From Gammaproteobacteria bacterium (GTDB taxonomy: Bacteria > Pseudomonadota > Gammaproteobacteria > SG8-11), in contig JAHECY010000016.1 in the NCBI GenBank assembly GCA_024641505.1, positions 1-52,245 on the forward strand: 52,245 nucleotides of DNA, in the 5' to 3' direction. The notes beneath the pieces are model-generated. The model ran no database searches and was not told where the DNA came from. It was given only the letters and a program-made list of their open reading frames with translations. This document shows, one piece after another, positions 9,083 to 16,688 of this stretch (position 1 is the stretch's first letter; every line of letters starts with the position of its first letter). Position numbers and translations under genes: made by a program.

Positions 9083-9486
9083 CCGACATTCCGGTGCGCA
9101 TCGCCCGCCATGCCGCACCTGACACCGCACCCTCGCCCCAGGTCGGCGCCTTGCTCCAGGAACTGCACGCCTTGATCACGGCATTGCAGACCACGGAGAA
9201 GGGAGGAACCATCGATATACGTAGTTATCCCTTGTCTCCCCAGGACCGGGAACAACTATATTTAATATTAGGAGAAGGTGAAGTGAGCGCCCGGATTGAT
9301 GCGCTCGGTCCCAGCGAAATACAGGAAACACGGATACCGGGCATCTGGCGCGTCACTCATTACAATGAACACCGAAGTATGCTGACGGAACATGTGGTGG
9401 TAACTCGGATTCCTGACATTCTGATGACGGATCCACGGGATTTGTCATCGAGTCTCGACCAGTTAACAAGGCTGCTCGATCCCTGA
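9070..9486 (+). CDS. HupH/HyaF C-terminal-type hydrogenase formation protein
   Basis: A 138-residue protein matching the C-terminal domain of the HupH/HyaF family ('GTIDIRSYPLSPQDREQL', then 'LGEGEVSARIDALGPSEI', then 'GIWRVTHYN'). Family members help assemble small-subunit Fe-S clusters or act as accessory factors. Full-length HupH proteins are about twice as long and carry a second copy of this domain, so this is a single-domain form. The start at 9070 is chosen because GGGA lies 9 bases upstream; the ATG at 9061 would abut that site. Translation is probably coupled to the protease gene because the genes overlap. It lies 34 bases ahead of the small subunit. Confidence 0.85.
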   Translation: MRGLADIPVRIARHAAPDTAPSPQVGALLQELHALITALQTTEKGGTIDIRSYPLSPQDREQLYLILGEGEVSARIDALGPSEIQETRIPGIWRVTHYNEHRSMLTEHVVVTRIPDILMTDPRDLSSSLDQLTRLLDP

Positions 9487-9520
9487 ATGTAAAGGGACGC
9501 TCACGGCTAAGGAGGGGTGC

Positions 9521-10609
9521 ATGAACCAAGAAGATACCATCGCTGCGCTGCTGGCCAGACAAGGTGTCAGCCGGCGCGGTTTTTTGAAGTTTTGCACGTC
9601 GTTGGCGTCACTCATGGCATTGCCACCCGCCATGGTGCCGATGATCGCCCAGGCCCTGGAAAAAGCGCGACGCCCGTCGGTTATTTGGTTGTCCTTTCAG
9701 GAATGTACCGGTTGCACTGAATCTCTCACCCGTTCCCATACACCCAGCGTTGAAAGCTTGATTCTGGATGCCGTGTCCCTGGATTATCACCATACTCTAC
9801 AAGCGGCCGCGGGCACGGCGGCGGAAGCCGCCCGGGTACAGGCGATGGAGCAGGCCTATGGCAAATACCTGTTGATCGTCGATGGCTCCGTTCCATTGAA
9901 AGACAATGGGGTCTATTCCACCATCGCCGGTATCAGTAACGTGAGCATGTTGCAGGAAGTGGCCAAGGGAGCCGCGGCCATCATTGCGGTGGGTACCTGT
10001 GCCGCCTACGGCGGCATCGGCCATGCGCAACCCAATCCCACCGGCGCGGAACCGGTGACGGCCGTGATCCACGACAAGCCGATTGTCAATATTCCCGGTT
10101 GCCCGCCGATCCCGGTGGTCATCACCGGGGTGCTGGCCCACTATCTTACTTTCGGCACCCTGCCCGCGCTGGATAAACTGCACCGACCTTTATCGTTCTA
10201 CGGTGACACCATCCATGACCGCTGCTACCGGCGGCCGTTCTACGATCAGGGTAAATTCGCCAAGACTTTCGACGATGCCGGGGCACGCAATGGTTGGTGC
10301 CTGTATGAGCTGGGATGCAAAGGTCCGGTCACCCACAATGCCTGCGCCACGGAAAAATGGAATAACGGGGTCAGCTTTCCCATTCAATCCGGACATCCCT
10401 GCCTGGGTTGTTCGGAACCGGATTTCTGGGACGGCGGTGGATTTTACCGGCCGTTACCGGCCCCGGAAACCAACATCGGTAAAGTCGCGGTGGCCGCGGT
10501 CGCCGCGGGAGTCGCCGGCGGTGTGGCGTTTGGACTCTATGATCATCAAAAACGGAAAAAGGCGGCACGGCAACACGAAAAAATCACCACCAAGGACATG
10601 GCGCCATGA
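9521..10609 (+). CDS. hynS: [NiFe]-hydrogenase small subunit, Tat-exported (Isp-type, group 1e)
   Basis: A 362-residue Fe-S subunit that carries electrons from the Ni-Fe site. The Tat signal 'SRRGFLKF' is at residues 17-24. Cysteines for three clusters are present: 'ECTGCTES' (C62, C65), 'GTCAAYGG' and 'PGCPPIP' for the proximal cluster, then distal and medial ligands in 'CYRRPF', 'CLYELGCKG' and 'GHPCLGC'. The extra cysteines that mark O2-tolerant group 1d enzymes are missing at the proximal site (CTGC, not CTCC). A C-terminal helix ('VAAVAAGVAGGVAFGLY') followed by a basic tail anchors it in the membrane. Start: TAAGGAGGGG just upstream of the ATG. It overlaps isp1 by four bases. The order hynS-isp1-isp2-hynL is the signature of this hydrogenase class. 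Confidence 0.96.
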   Translation: MNQEDTIAALLARQGVSRRGFLKFCTSLASLMALPPAMVPMIAQALEKARRPSVIWLSFQECTGCTESLTRSHTPSVESLILDAVSLDYHHTLQAAAGTAAEAARVQAMEQAYGKYLLIVDGSVPLKDNGVYSTIAGISNVSMLQEVAKGAAAIIAVGTCAAYGGIGHAQPNPTGAEPVTAVIHDKPIVNIPGCPPIPVVITGVLAHYLTFGTLPALDKLHRPLSFYGDTIHDRCYRRPFYDQGKFAKTFDDAGARNGWCLYELGCKGPVTHNACATEKWNNGVSFPIQSGHPCLGCSEPDFWDGGGFYRPLPAPETNIGKVAVAAVAAGVAGGVAFGLYDHQKRKKAARQHEKITTKDMAP

Positions 10610-11271
10610 CCATGAGCGACTTGGAATTACTGGCATGGCTGCGCGGCCCGGGGCTGCAATGGTCCTTGATTATCTTTATCGCCGGCTTGATTTTCCGTGT
10701 CGCGGAGAATCTTGCCCTGGGCCGCACGCCTGATCTGGCGACACCCCGAAGCCCGGTGTTTGCCGCCGGCTTGGCCACCGTATGGCGCCGTTCTCTGTTT
10801 CACCCGGGCATGAGTTATCGGGGGTACTTCACGTTGATCGCGGGTTATACCTTTCATCTGGGACTACTGATCACCCTGTTCTTTCTCAGCCAGCACATCG
10901 TCATGTTTCGCGCCATTCTGGGTTTCGGCTGGCCGGCATTGCCACCGAGTATTATTGATTTCTGTACCTTGCTGAGCATAGCTGCCCTGATCACCATATT
11001 GATCCACCGTATTACCGATCCGGTGGTCCGCAGTATCAGCGACTACCAGGACTATCTGGCCTGGCTGTTGACCCTGCTACCCTTGGCCACGGGTTTTCTC
11101 GCCATGCATCCCCTGGGCATGGCCTATATCCAGGCCCTGACGCTGCACCTGATGAGCGTGGAAGTGTTGCTGATCGCAATACCATTCACCAAACTCAGCC
11201 ACATGGCCAGCATTTTCATATCCCGCTGGTATAACGGCGCCCTGGCCGGAGTTCGAGGCGTAAAAGCATGA
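10606..11271 (+). CDS. isp1: Isp1: NarI/DsrM-like b-type cytochrome membrane subunit
   Basis: A 221-residue integral membrane protein with about five helices and homology style of NarI/DsrM/HdrE. It probably passes electrons between the hydrogenase and quinones. Candidate haem-b histidines are in 'GYTFHLGLLITLFFLSQH' and in 'LTLHLMSVEVLL...TKLSH', about 14 residues apart within helices as in NarI. It starts inside the end of hynS (ATGA) and ends inside the start of isp2 (four bases), so all three are translationally coupled. Thiocapsa and Allochromatium have the same gene at this place, and deletion of isp genes there impairs hydrogenase function (established knowledge). It replaces the HupC/HyaC cytochrome b of other uptake hydrogenases. 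Confidence 0.92.
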   Translation: MTMSDLELLAWLRGPGLQWSLIIFIAGLIFRVAENLALGRTPDLATPRSPVFAAGLATVWRRSLFHPGMSYRGYFTLIAGYTFHLGLLITLFFLSQHIVMFRAILGFGWPALPPSIIDFCTLLSIAALITILIHRITDPVVRSISDYQDYLAWLLTLLPLATGFLAMHPLGMAYIQALTLHLMSVEVLLIAIPFTKLSHMASIFISRWYNGALAGVRGVKA

Positions 11272-12539
11272 CCGCCCTGGCCGCTAAAGCCATCAATGCA
11301 TTTCTGGAGCAAATCGACGCGCCCACCGCCAGCTTTTTCACCAGTTGTACCCATTGCGGCATGTGCGCCGATGCGTGTTTGTTCTATACGGAAACCCAGG
11401 ACCCCAAGTACACACCCATCCATAAATTATTGCCTTTGCGACGCATCTGGCAGCAGGAGTACACCTTCTGGGGCTGGTTGATGAAAACACTCGGCCTGAG
11501 CCGCAAAGTCAGCGACGAGGATCTTAGCCAATGGGAGGAACTGGTATATGACAGCTGTACCTTGTGTGGCCGTTGTTCCCTGGTGTGCCCCATGGGAAAT
11601 GACATCACGTATATGATACGTAAAATGCGCGAAGGCATGGTCGCCGCCGGCCATGCTCCCGAAGGTTTAAAAGGCGCCATGGTGCGCGCCATGGAAACCG
11701 GCAGTCCCATGGGCGTGACCCTGCAAACCCTCAAGGCGCAGATCGTACATGCGGAACAGGAAACAGGCCTGAAGATCCCGCTGGATAAATCGGGAGCGGA
11801 ATTTCTGATGTTGCTGTCCTCGGCGGAAATCGCGCAATTTTCCGAAATCATCGGCGCCGTGGCGCGCATCTTCCATCAGGCCGGCGTGTCCTGGACCCTC
11901 AGTTCCAAGGCGTTCGAAGCCACCAATACCGGTATTCAAATCGGTGCGGCGGATCTGGCGGCGGAACTCGTCGAACGCATCATCAGCGCCGCCGAGTCAT
12001 TACAGGTAAAGACCGTGATTTCGCCCGAATGCGGTCACGCCTATGTCGCCCTGCGCTATGAAGGGCCCAATCTGGTGGGTCGGCCGTATCCGTTCAAGGT
12101 CATGCACATCGTGGAAGTGCTCGATCAATTACGACGGGAAAACCGCCTGCCGATCAAGGATCGGGAAACCACCCGCATGACGTTTCACGATCCCTGCCAG
12201 TTGGTGCGCCGGGGCGGTCTGGAGCAACCGCCGCGCGCTCTGCTGGCACTGGTGGCGGACAATTATGTGGAGATGCGGGAACACGGTATTTATAACTGGT
12301 GTTGCGGTGGCGGTGGTGGCGTGAGCGCCAATGAACGCGCCACACCTTTGCGGCTCAAGGTGTTCAGCCGCAAAAAGCAGCAAGTCGACGCACTGGGTGT
12401 GACTACCATCGTTACCGCCTGTTCCAACTGTCGCAATATGTTGGAAGATGGCCTGGAACACTACCACATGGATATCAACGTTGTCGGCCTGACGGAGACC
12501 CTGGCACGGCATCTGGACACCACATCGACAGGAGCATAG
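11268..12539 (+). CDS. isp2: Isp2: heterodisulfide-reductase-like (HdrD/DsrK) Fe-S subunit
   Basis: A 423-residue cytoplasmic or peripheral protein. Two 4Fe-4S ferredoxin motifs come first (C27, C30, C33, C37 and C97, C100, C103, C107). Two CCG-type domains follow: the first around 'SPECGHAY', the second with 'FHDPC', 'CCGGGGG' (C345, C346) and 'ACSNC', the ligands of the unusual cluster in HdrB/DsrK. The layout is that of HdrD, DsrK and GlpC-type proteins. In Isp-type hydrogenases it pairs with Isp1 and could catalyse thiol/disulfide or quinone chemistry; the real substrate is unsettled. It overlaps isp1 by four bases and lies three bases before hynL. All expected cysteines except part of the first CCG set are clearly visible. 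Confidence 0.94.
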   Translation: MTALAAKAINAFLEQIDAPTASFFTSCTHCGMCADACLFYTETQDPKYTPIHKLLPLRRIWQQEYTFWGWLMKTLGLSRKVSDEDLSQWEELVYDSCTLCGRCSLVCPMGNDITYMIRKMREGMVAAGHAPEGLKGAMVRAMETGSPMGVTLQTLKAQIVHAEQETGLKIPLDKSGAEFLMLLSSAEIAQFSEIIGAVARIFHQAGVSWTLSSKAFEATNTGIQIGAADLAAELVERIISAAESLQVKTVISPECGHAYVALRYEGPNLVGRPYPFKVMHIVEVLDQLRRENRLPIKDRETTRMTFHDPCQLVRRGGLEQPPRALLALVADNYVEMREHGIYNWCCGGGGGVSANERATPLRLKVFSRKKQQVDALGVTTIVTACSNCRNMLEDGLEHYHMDINVVGLTETLARHLDTTSTGA

Positions 12540-12542
12540 ACC

Positions 12543-14306
12543 ATGAACCAGCGTGTCGTTGTCGACCCCATCACCCGTATCGAAGGACATTTGCGCATTG
12601 AAGCGAAAACCGATAACGATACCATTACCGAGGCCTGGTCGTCGGGCACCATGGTGCGGGGTATCGAAATTATTCTGCGCGGCCGAGATCCCCGGGACGC
12701 CTGGGCATTTACCCAGCGATTCTGTGGTGTGTGCACTTTAGTACATGCCATTGCCTCGATCCGGGCGGTGGAAAACGCCCTGCATTACACCATTCCCCCC
12801 AATGCCCAGTTGATCCGCAACCTGATGATCGGCGCGCAATATGTGCACGATCATGTCATGCACTTCTATCATCTGCATGCCCTGGACTGGGTGGACGTGG
12901 TGTCTGCACTGAAGGCCGACCCCAAGGGCACCTCGGCATTGGCGCAAGCCGTCAGTCCTTCCAACCCACGAACCTCTCCGGGGTACTTTGCTGATATCCA
13001 GAAAAGAGTGAAAACATTCGTGGAAACCGGTCAACTGGGCATTTTCGCAAATGGCTATTGGGGCCACCCGGCCTACAAGTTGCCTCCGGAGGCGAACCTC
13101 ATGGCGGTCGCCCATTATCTGGAAGCACTGGAATGGCAACGCAATGTGGTGCAGATACACACTATCCTGGGGGGCAAGAATCCTCATCCCAATTTTCTGG
13201 TGGGGGGCGCGCCCGCGGCCATCAGCATCGACCCCAGCGGCGCGGCGCAATCGGATTCTGCCCTGGGCGGCGCCAGTGCCACGGCCTTGAACCAACGGGG
13301 GTTGCAGGAAATCCAGAACGTCATCAATAATATGAAAACCTTCGTCGATCAGATCTATGTACCGGATACCCTGGCCATCGCCGGTTTCTACAAAGAATGG
13401 GCGCACCAGGGCGAAGGTACCGGCAATTTTCTCACTTATGGTGATTTTCCCTCCGGGGATACCGACGATGTCAGCAATTTGCTGGTACCTCGGGGCGCGA
13501 TCCTGAACCGTAACCTCAACGAGGTGCTGCCGGTGGACTTTGATGATCCGGAACAGATTCAGGAATATGTCAGTCATTCCTGGTACCACTATCAGGGCGG
13601 CAAGGATCAAGGCTTGCATCCCTACGTGGGAGAAACCGAACTCCACTATGATGGTCCGCAACCGCCCTATGATTACCTGAACGTGGACCAATCCTACTCC
13701 TGGCTCAAAGCGCCGCGCTGGCGTGGCAAGCCCATGGAAGTAGGTCCCCTGGCCCGGGTGCTCATGCTCTATGCCAAAGGCCATGAACCGACGCGGGAAC
13801 TGGCACAAATGGCCCTGAGTAAACTGGACCTGCCCATCGAAGCCATGTTTTCCACCCTGGGTCGTACCGCCGCCCGTACCCTGGAAACCAAGTTGTTTGC
13901 CGATGCCTTGCAAGGCTGGCAGGATCAACTCATCGCCAATATCAAAGCCGGCGATTTGCGCACATTCAACGACACCTTGTGGGAACCCTCCACCTGGCCC
14001 CGGGAAGCCAGAGGTGCCGGGTATATGGAAGCCCCGCGTGGCGCGCTGGCGCACTGGATCGTGATCAAGGATGGCAAGATCGATAATTATCAGGCCGTGG
14101 TGCCCAGCACCTGGAACGCCGGGCCCCGTGACGCCATGAATCAACCCGGACCGTATGAAGCCGCCCTCGTGGGTCACAAACTGGTGGACCCGAAGCAACC
14201 GGTGGAAATCCTGCGCACCATACACAGTTTTGATCCGTGTATTGCCTGTGCAGTGCATGTTACAGACCCGGACGGCGAAGAATTAGTGCGCGTAAAAATA
14301 TTATAA
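12543..14306 (+). CDS. hynL: [NiFe]-hydrogenase large subunit (group 1e)
   Basis: A 587-residue catalytic subunit that oxidises H2. The L1 motif begins with 'ITRIEGHLRI' near residue 12 and holds 'RFCGVC' with Ni ligands C61 and C64. The L2 motif 'DPCIACAVH' gives C566, C569 and H572. A 15-residue tail starting with Val follows H572 and must be removed by the maturation protease. The isp2-hynL gap is three bases, so expression is coupled. The subunit lacks a signal of its own and is co-exported with HynS. The order with isp1 and isp2 between the two subunits, plus the sequence style, places it in group 1e with the Thiocapsa and Allochromatium enzymes. Group assignment needs a tree; the enzyme identity is firm. 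Confidence 0.97.
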   Translation: MNQRVVVDPITRIEGHLRIEAKTDNDTITEAWSSGTMVRGIEIILRGRDPRDAWAFTQRFCGVCTLVHAIASIRAVENALHYTIPPNAQLIRNLMIGAQYVHDHVMHFYHLHALDWVDVVSALKADPKGTSALAQAVSPSNPRTSPGYFADIQKRVKTFVETGQLGIFANGYWGHPAYKLPPEANLMAVAHYLEALEWQRNVVQIHTILGGKNPHPNFLVGGAPAAISIDPSGAAQSDSALGGASATALNQRGLQEIQNVINNMKTFVDQIYVPDTLAIAGFYKEWAHQGEGTGNFLTYGDFPSGDTDDVSNLLVPRGAILNRNLNEVLPVDFDDPEQIQEYVSHSWYHYQGGKDQGLHPYVGETELHYDGPQPPYDYLNVDQSYSWLKAPRWRGKPMEVGPLARVLMLYAKGHEPTRELAQMALSKLDLPIEAMFSTLGRTAARTLETKLFADALQGWQDQLIANIKAGDLRTFNDTLWEPSTWPREARGAGYMEAPRGALAHWIVIKDGKIDNYQAVVPSTWNAGPRDAMNQPGPYEAALVGHKLVDPKQPVEILRTIHSFDPCIACAVHVTDPDGEELVRVKIL

Positions 14307-14330
14307 ACAACGAAATTTGGGGAGACCGTT

Positions 14331-14534
14331 ATGCGATTGATGATGATTACTGCGTGTTTGGGCTTATTGGGCACCGGTAGTGCCTATGGACACTCGGGCA
14401 CCCATGACATGAACTGGCAACAAGCCTTGTGGCACATCCTGACTCAAGGGGATCATCTGGGGCTGCTATTGGTGGTGATCTTACTGGTTATAACCCTGGT
14501 TGCCGCCTTCAACATGCGGCATCACGGACTGTAG
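14331..14534 (+). CDS. Small membrane protein after hynL, HupE-N-terminus-like
   Basis: A 67-residue protein with a signal-like N-terminus ('MITACLGLLGTGSAYG'), a His-rich start of the mature part ('HSGTHDMNW') and one membrane helix ('LLLVVILLVITLVAAF'). The piece 'GHSGTHD...WHILTQGDHLGLLL' recalls the beginning of HupE/UreJ nickel permeases, where an 'H-G-H' stretch precedes 'HPLTGLDHLL', but only one helix is present instead of six. It follows hynL after 24 bases with a GGGGAG ribosome site, so it belongs to the operon. Possible roles are nickel handling or membrane anchoring of the hydrogenase complex; neither is shown. The gene is well supported; the function is a guess. Confidence 0.75.
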   Translation: MRLMMITACLGLLGTGSAYGHSGTHDMNWQQALWHILTQGDHLGLLLVVILLVITLVAAFNMRHHGL

Positions 14535-14679
14535 GGTGCGTATTACGCACCGCTGTATTACGACCGGATAACAGGATTTTGGTCACACCACGGGAGCCGG
14601 TGCGTCAAACGCACCGCTGTGTTATGACCGGATAACAGGGGTTTGTTCAAGCCGCAAGAACCGGTGCGTTATACGCACC
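14535..14679 (+). repeat. 64-bp tandem repeat, 2.3 copies, each starting with a GGTGCGT palindrome
   Basis: Unit 1 is 14535-14598, unit 2 is 14599-14662 and a partial unit 3 is 14663-14679. Each full copy starts with GGTGCGTnnnACGCACC, a short inverted repeat, followed by a common part with GACCGGATAACAGG. The array begins directly at the stop of the small membrane protein and ends 42 bases before the prenyltransferase start. It may form RNA hairpins that separate expression of hydrogenase and prenyltransferase. Confidence 0.9.
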
Positions 14680-14721
14680 CGAGGCGTCGTTCACGATATG
14701 GAATCAGAGGAGATGACCCAT

Positions 14722-15663
14722 ATGCACCTTCCACAGACTTTCTTACATCTGCACGATGCCGCGCCGAAACATTATCTGCTGGCTACCCGGCCGATGTTTT
14801 TCGCTGCCTCCGTGCTCCCGGTGCTATCGGGAACCGCGCTGGGCTATCAGCTGAGCGGTGAACTGGATGGTCTGGCGCTGTGCCTTGCCCTGATTGCCAT
14901 CATCCTGGTCAACGGCGGCATCAACGTCCTCAATGATGTCTACGATGACATCAATGGCACCGACCGGGTAAACACCGATCGTGTTGCGCCTTTTACCGGT
15001 GGTTCACGCAGCATTCAAGACGGCATCCTGGACCGTGATCAGATGCGTACCTGGGGAGTATTACTGCTGCTGGGAGCGTTAACGACCGGTGTTCTGTTAA
15101 CCTGGTACAAGGGGTGGGAAGTGCTGTTCCTGGGTTTCGCTGGCATCTTTCTAGGCGTCGGCTATTCCCTGCCGCCGCTGCAACTCGGCAGCCGTGGCAT
15201 GGGTGAGACCGCAGTGGCTCTGGGGGTAGGAGTGTTGCCGGTCACCGGCGCCGCCTGGCTGCAAACGGGGAACTTCACCTGGGTTTCGCTGTTGCTCGCC
15301 GTGCCTGTCAGTCTTTGGGTGATGAACATATTGCTGGTCAACGACATTCCCGATACTCAGGCCGACGCCAGCGTAGGTAAACGTACCCTCGCGGTGCGCC
15401 TCGGCGTAGCGCGCGCAGTGTCGATCTATTTAGCGGCGAACATCGTCGCTTTTATCGCCGTCAGCATGCTCGCGCTATTTGGCTATGTTCCCACGTGGAC
15501 GATTGTGGTGCCGCTGGTGATGCTACTGCCTGCATTTATCTCAGCGCCTGCCGTGCGACGTTGGCCCGAAGACAAATTTGGCATGCGCAATGCCATCCGC
15601 ATTACCATAGCCATCCACGTGGTCAACGGCCTTTGGCTGGCGCTATGGCTGGGGCAGACCTAG
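14722..15663 (+). CDS. UbiA-family prenyltransferase (MenA-like)
   Basis: A 313-residue polytopic protein of the UbiA superfamily with about nine helices. The first Asp-rich motif is 'NVLNDVYDDINGTD' and the second is 'NDIPDTQAD', both needed for Mg-diphosphate binding. The family transfers polyprenyl chains to aromatic acceptors in quinone (MenA, UbiA), haem O or chlorophyll synthesis. 'GGSRSIQDG' after the first motif and the overall layout are closest in style to MenA-like proteins. The upstream ATG codons at 14698 and 14713 are less likely, since AGGAG is nine bases from the ATG at 14722. It is followed 39 bases later by the multihaem cytochrome. A role in making a low-potential quinone for H2 oxidation is an inference. 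Confidence 0.88.
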   Translation: MHLPQTFLHLHDAAPKHYLLATRPMFFAASVLPVLSGTALGYQLSGELDGLALCLALIAIILVNGGINVLNDVYDDINGTDRVNTDRVAPFTGGSRSIQDGILDRDQMRTWGVLLLLGALTTGVLLTWYKGWEVLFLGFAGIFLGVGYSLPPLQLGSRGMGETAVALGVGVLPVTGAAWLQTGNFTWVSLLLAVPVSLWVMNILLVNDIPDTQADASVGKRTLAVRLGVARAVSIYLAANIVAFIAVSMLALFGYVPTWTIVVPLVMLLPAFISAPAVRRWPEDKFGMRNAIRITIAIHVVNGLWLALWLGQT

Positions 15664-15702
15664 TCCGTCACCTAACCATATACAAACCTAGACAGGTGGA
15701 AT

Positions 15703-16530
15703 ATGCTGCGCTGGTTAATGTCGCCGAGCTCCCGCTTCTCGATCCTGACCCTCATCATCCTCGGCCTGGTGGTCGGAGTCACCGGCACGGTGTTTACCCT
15801 GGTAACCGTGGAGGCCACCGGCAGCAACGCTTTCTGCCTGAATTGCCACGAAATGCAAACCGTTTACGATGAATATACGAAATCGAGTCACTACACCAAC
15901 AGCAGCGGCGTCAACGCCGCGTGTGCCGATTGTCACTTGCCCCATCACTATCCCGAAAAACTGATCGTCAAGACTCTGCGACTGGCGGAAGTCTGGTATC
16001 ACCTGCGTGGTACCATTAATAGTGTGCAGAAATTTGAAGACAAGCGCTCGACGCTGGCGGCATCGGTGTGGAAGGAATTGGCGCAAAACGACGCAGCACC
16101 CTGTCGCGCCTGCCATGATGCGCAGCGCATGAACCAGGCTGAGCAAAGCCAACATGCCCGCAAGGCCCATGCCCGGGCGCGGCGCACGGCACGTGTTTGC
16201 ATCGACTGCCATATCGGCCTGGCTCACAACCTGCCTCCAATGACACAACTGCCCGAGGCTCAAGCTGCCGGTGACGACGCGCCGGTTGTTTGTAACGGTT
16301 GTCATGCGGACTTCAGTCTGGCGTTGGCGGACAATCACCCGGCGGTATCGGAACCCGTCCTGAAAAAATGTTTTGTATGTCATGTTCCCGGCATTGGGGC
16401 GCGTGCCAAAAACAGCTACTTTGTGTTCCTGCATGCCAGCCACAAACAACGTTTGTCGTGCGTCGCCTGTCACGAAGCGAATGCGTTGCAGGGCATGAAA
16501 CTGCGAGGATATTCACCACCGGCGCCCTAG
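15703..16530 (+). CDS. NapC/NirT-like quinol dehydrogenase cytochrome with seven haem-c sites
   Basis: A 275-residue protein with one N-terminal anchor (about residues 14-36) and seven CxxCH motifs at C45, C74, C134, C166, C197, C223 and C253. The first four, with the 'NAFCLNCHEMQTV' beginning and 'ACADCHLPH', match the tetrahaem NapC/NirT/CymA module that takes electrons from quinol. The last three are packed into 60 residues with extra His residues and resemble a c3/c7 or flavocytochrome-type electron carrier. TorC-like relatives have five haems, so seven is unusual. AGGTGG stands just before the start. It faces the hyp operon tail to tail. It probably passes electrons from quinol to periplasmic partners; direct electron exchange with the hydrogenase is another possibility. 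Confidence 0.92.
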   Translation: MLRWLMSPSSRFSILTLIILGLVVGVTGTVFTLVTVEATGSNAFCLNCHEMQTVYDEYTKSSHYTNSSGVNAACADCHLPHHYPEKLIVKTLRLAEVWYHLRGTINSVQKFEDKRSTLAASVWKELAQNDAAPCRACHDAQRMNQAEQSQHARKAHARARRTARVCIDCHIGLAHNLPPMTQLPEAQAAGDDAPVVCNGCHADFSLALADNHPAVSEPVLKKCFVCHVPGIGARAKNSYFVFLHASHKQRLSCVACHEANALQGMKLRGYSPPAP

Positions 16531-16540
16531 GTACGCGGCG

Positions 16541-16632
16541 CGTAACACAGCGGCACTGCGTGCGGGGTGGTTATAACGCACCGGTTTTTGGAAGCGACAA
16601 CGAAGACTACAATACCGGTGCGTCATACGCAC
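16541..16632 (-). repeat. Diverged, inverted copy of the GGTGCGT repeat
   Basis: TAACACAGCGG at 16543-16553 is the exact reverse complement of 14614-14624 in repeat unit 2. It is followed by AACGCACCGG (16575-16584), and a second palindromic block CCGGTGCGTCATACGCAC lies at 16615-16632. The copy is decayed and interrupted but has opposite orientation to the array at 14535. The two together bracket the prenyltransferase and cytochrome genes. The region also separates two convergent transcripts. Confidence 0.6.
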
Positions 16633-16688
16633 TCTGCATTGCTTGCCCCTGATGCGTACCCACGGAGGTTATTACACAGTCTCGCCCC

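Noticed and set aside
12738-14258. 506-codon open frame on the minus strand opposite hynL
   Set aside because: It is a shadow of the strongly conserved hynL frame on the other strand, with no ribosome site, no family features and His/Gly/Gln-rich antisense composition.
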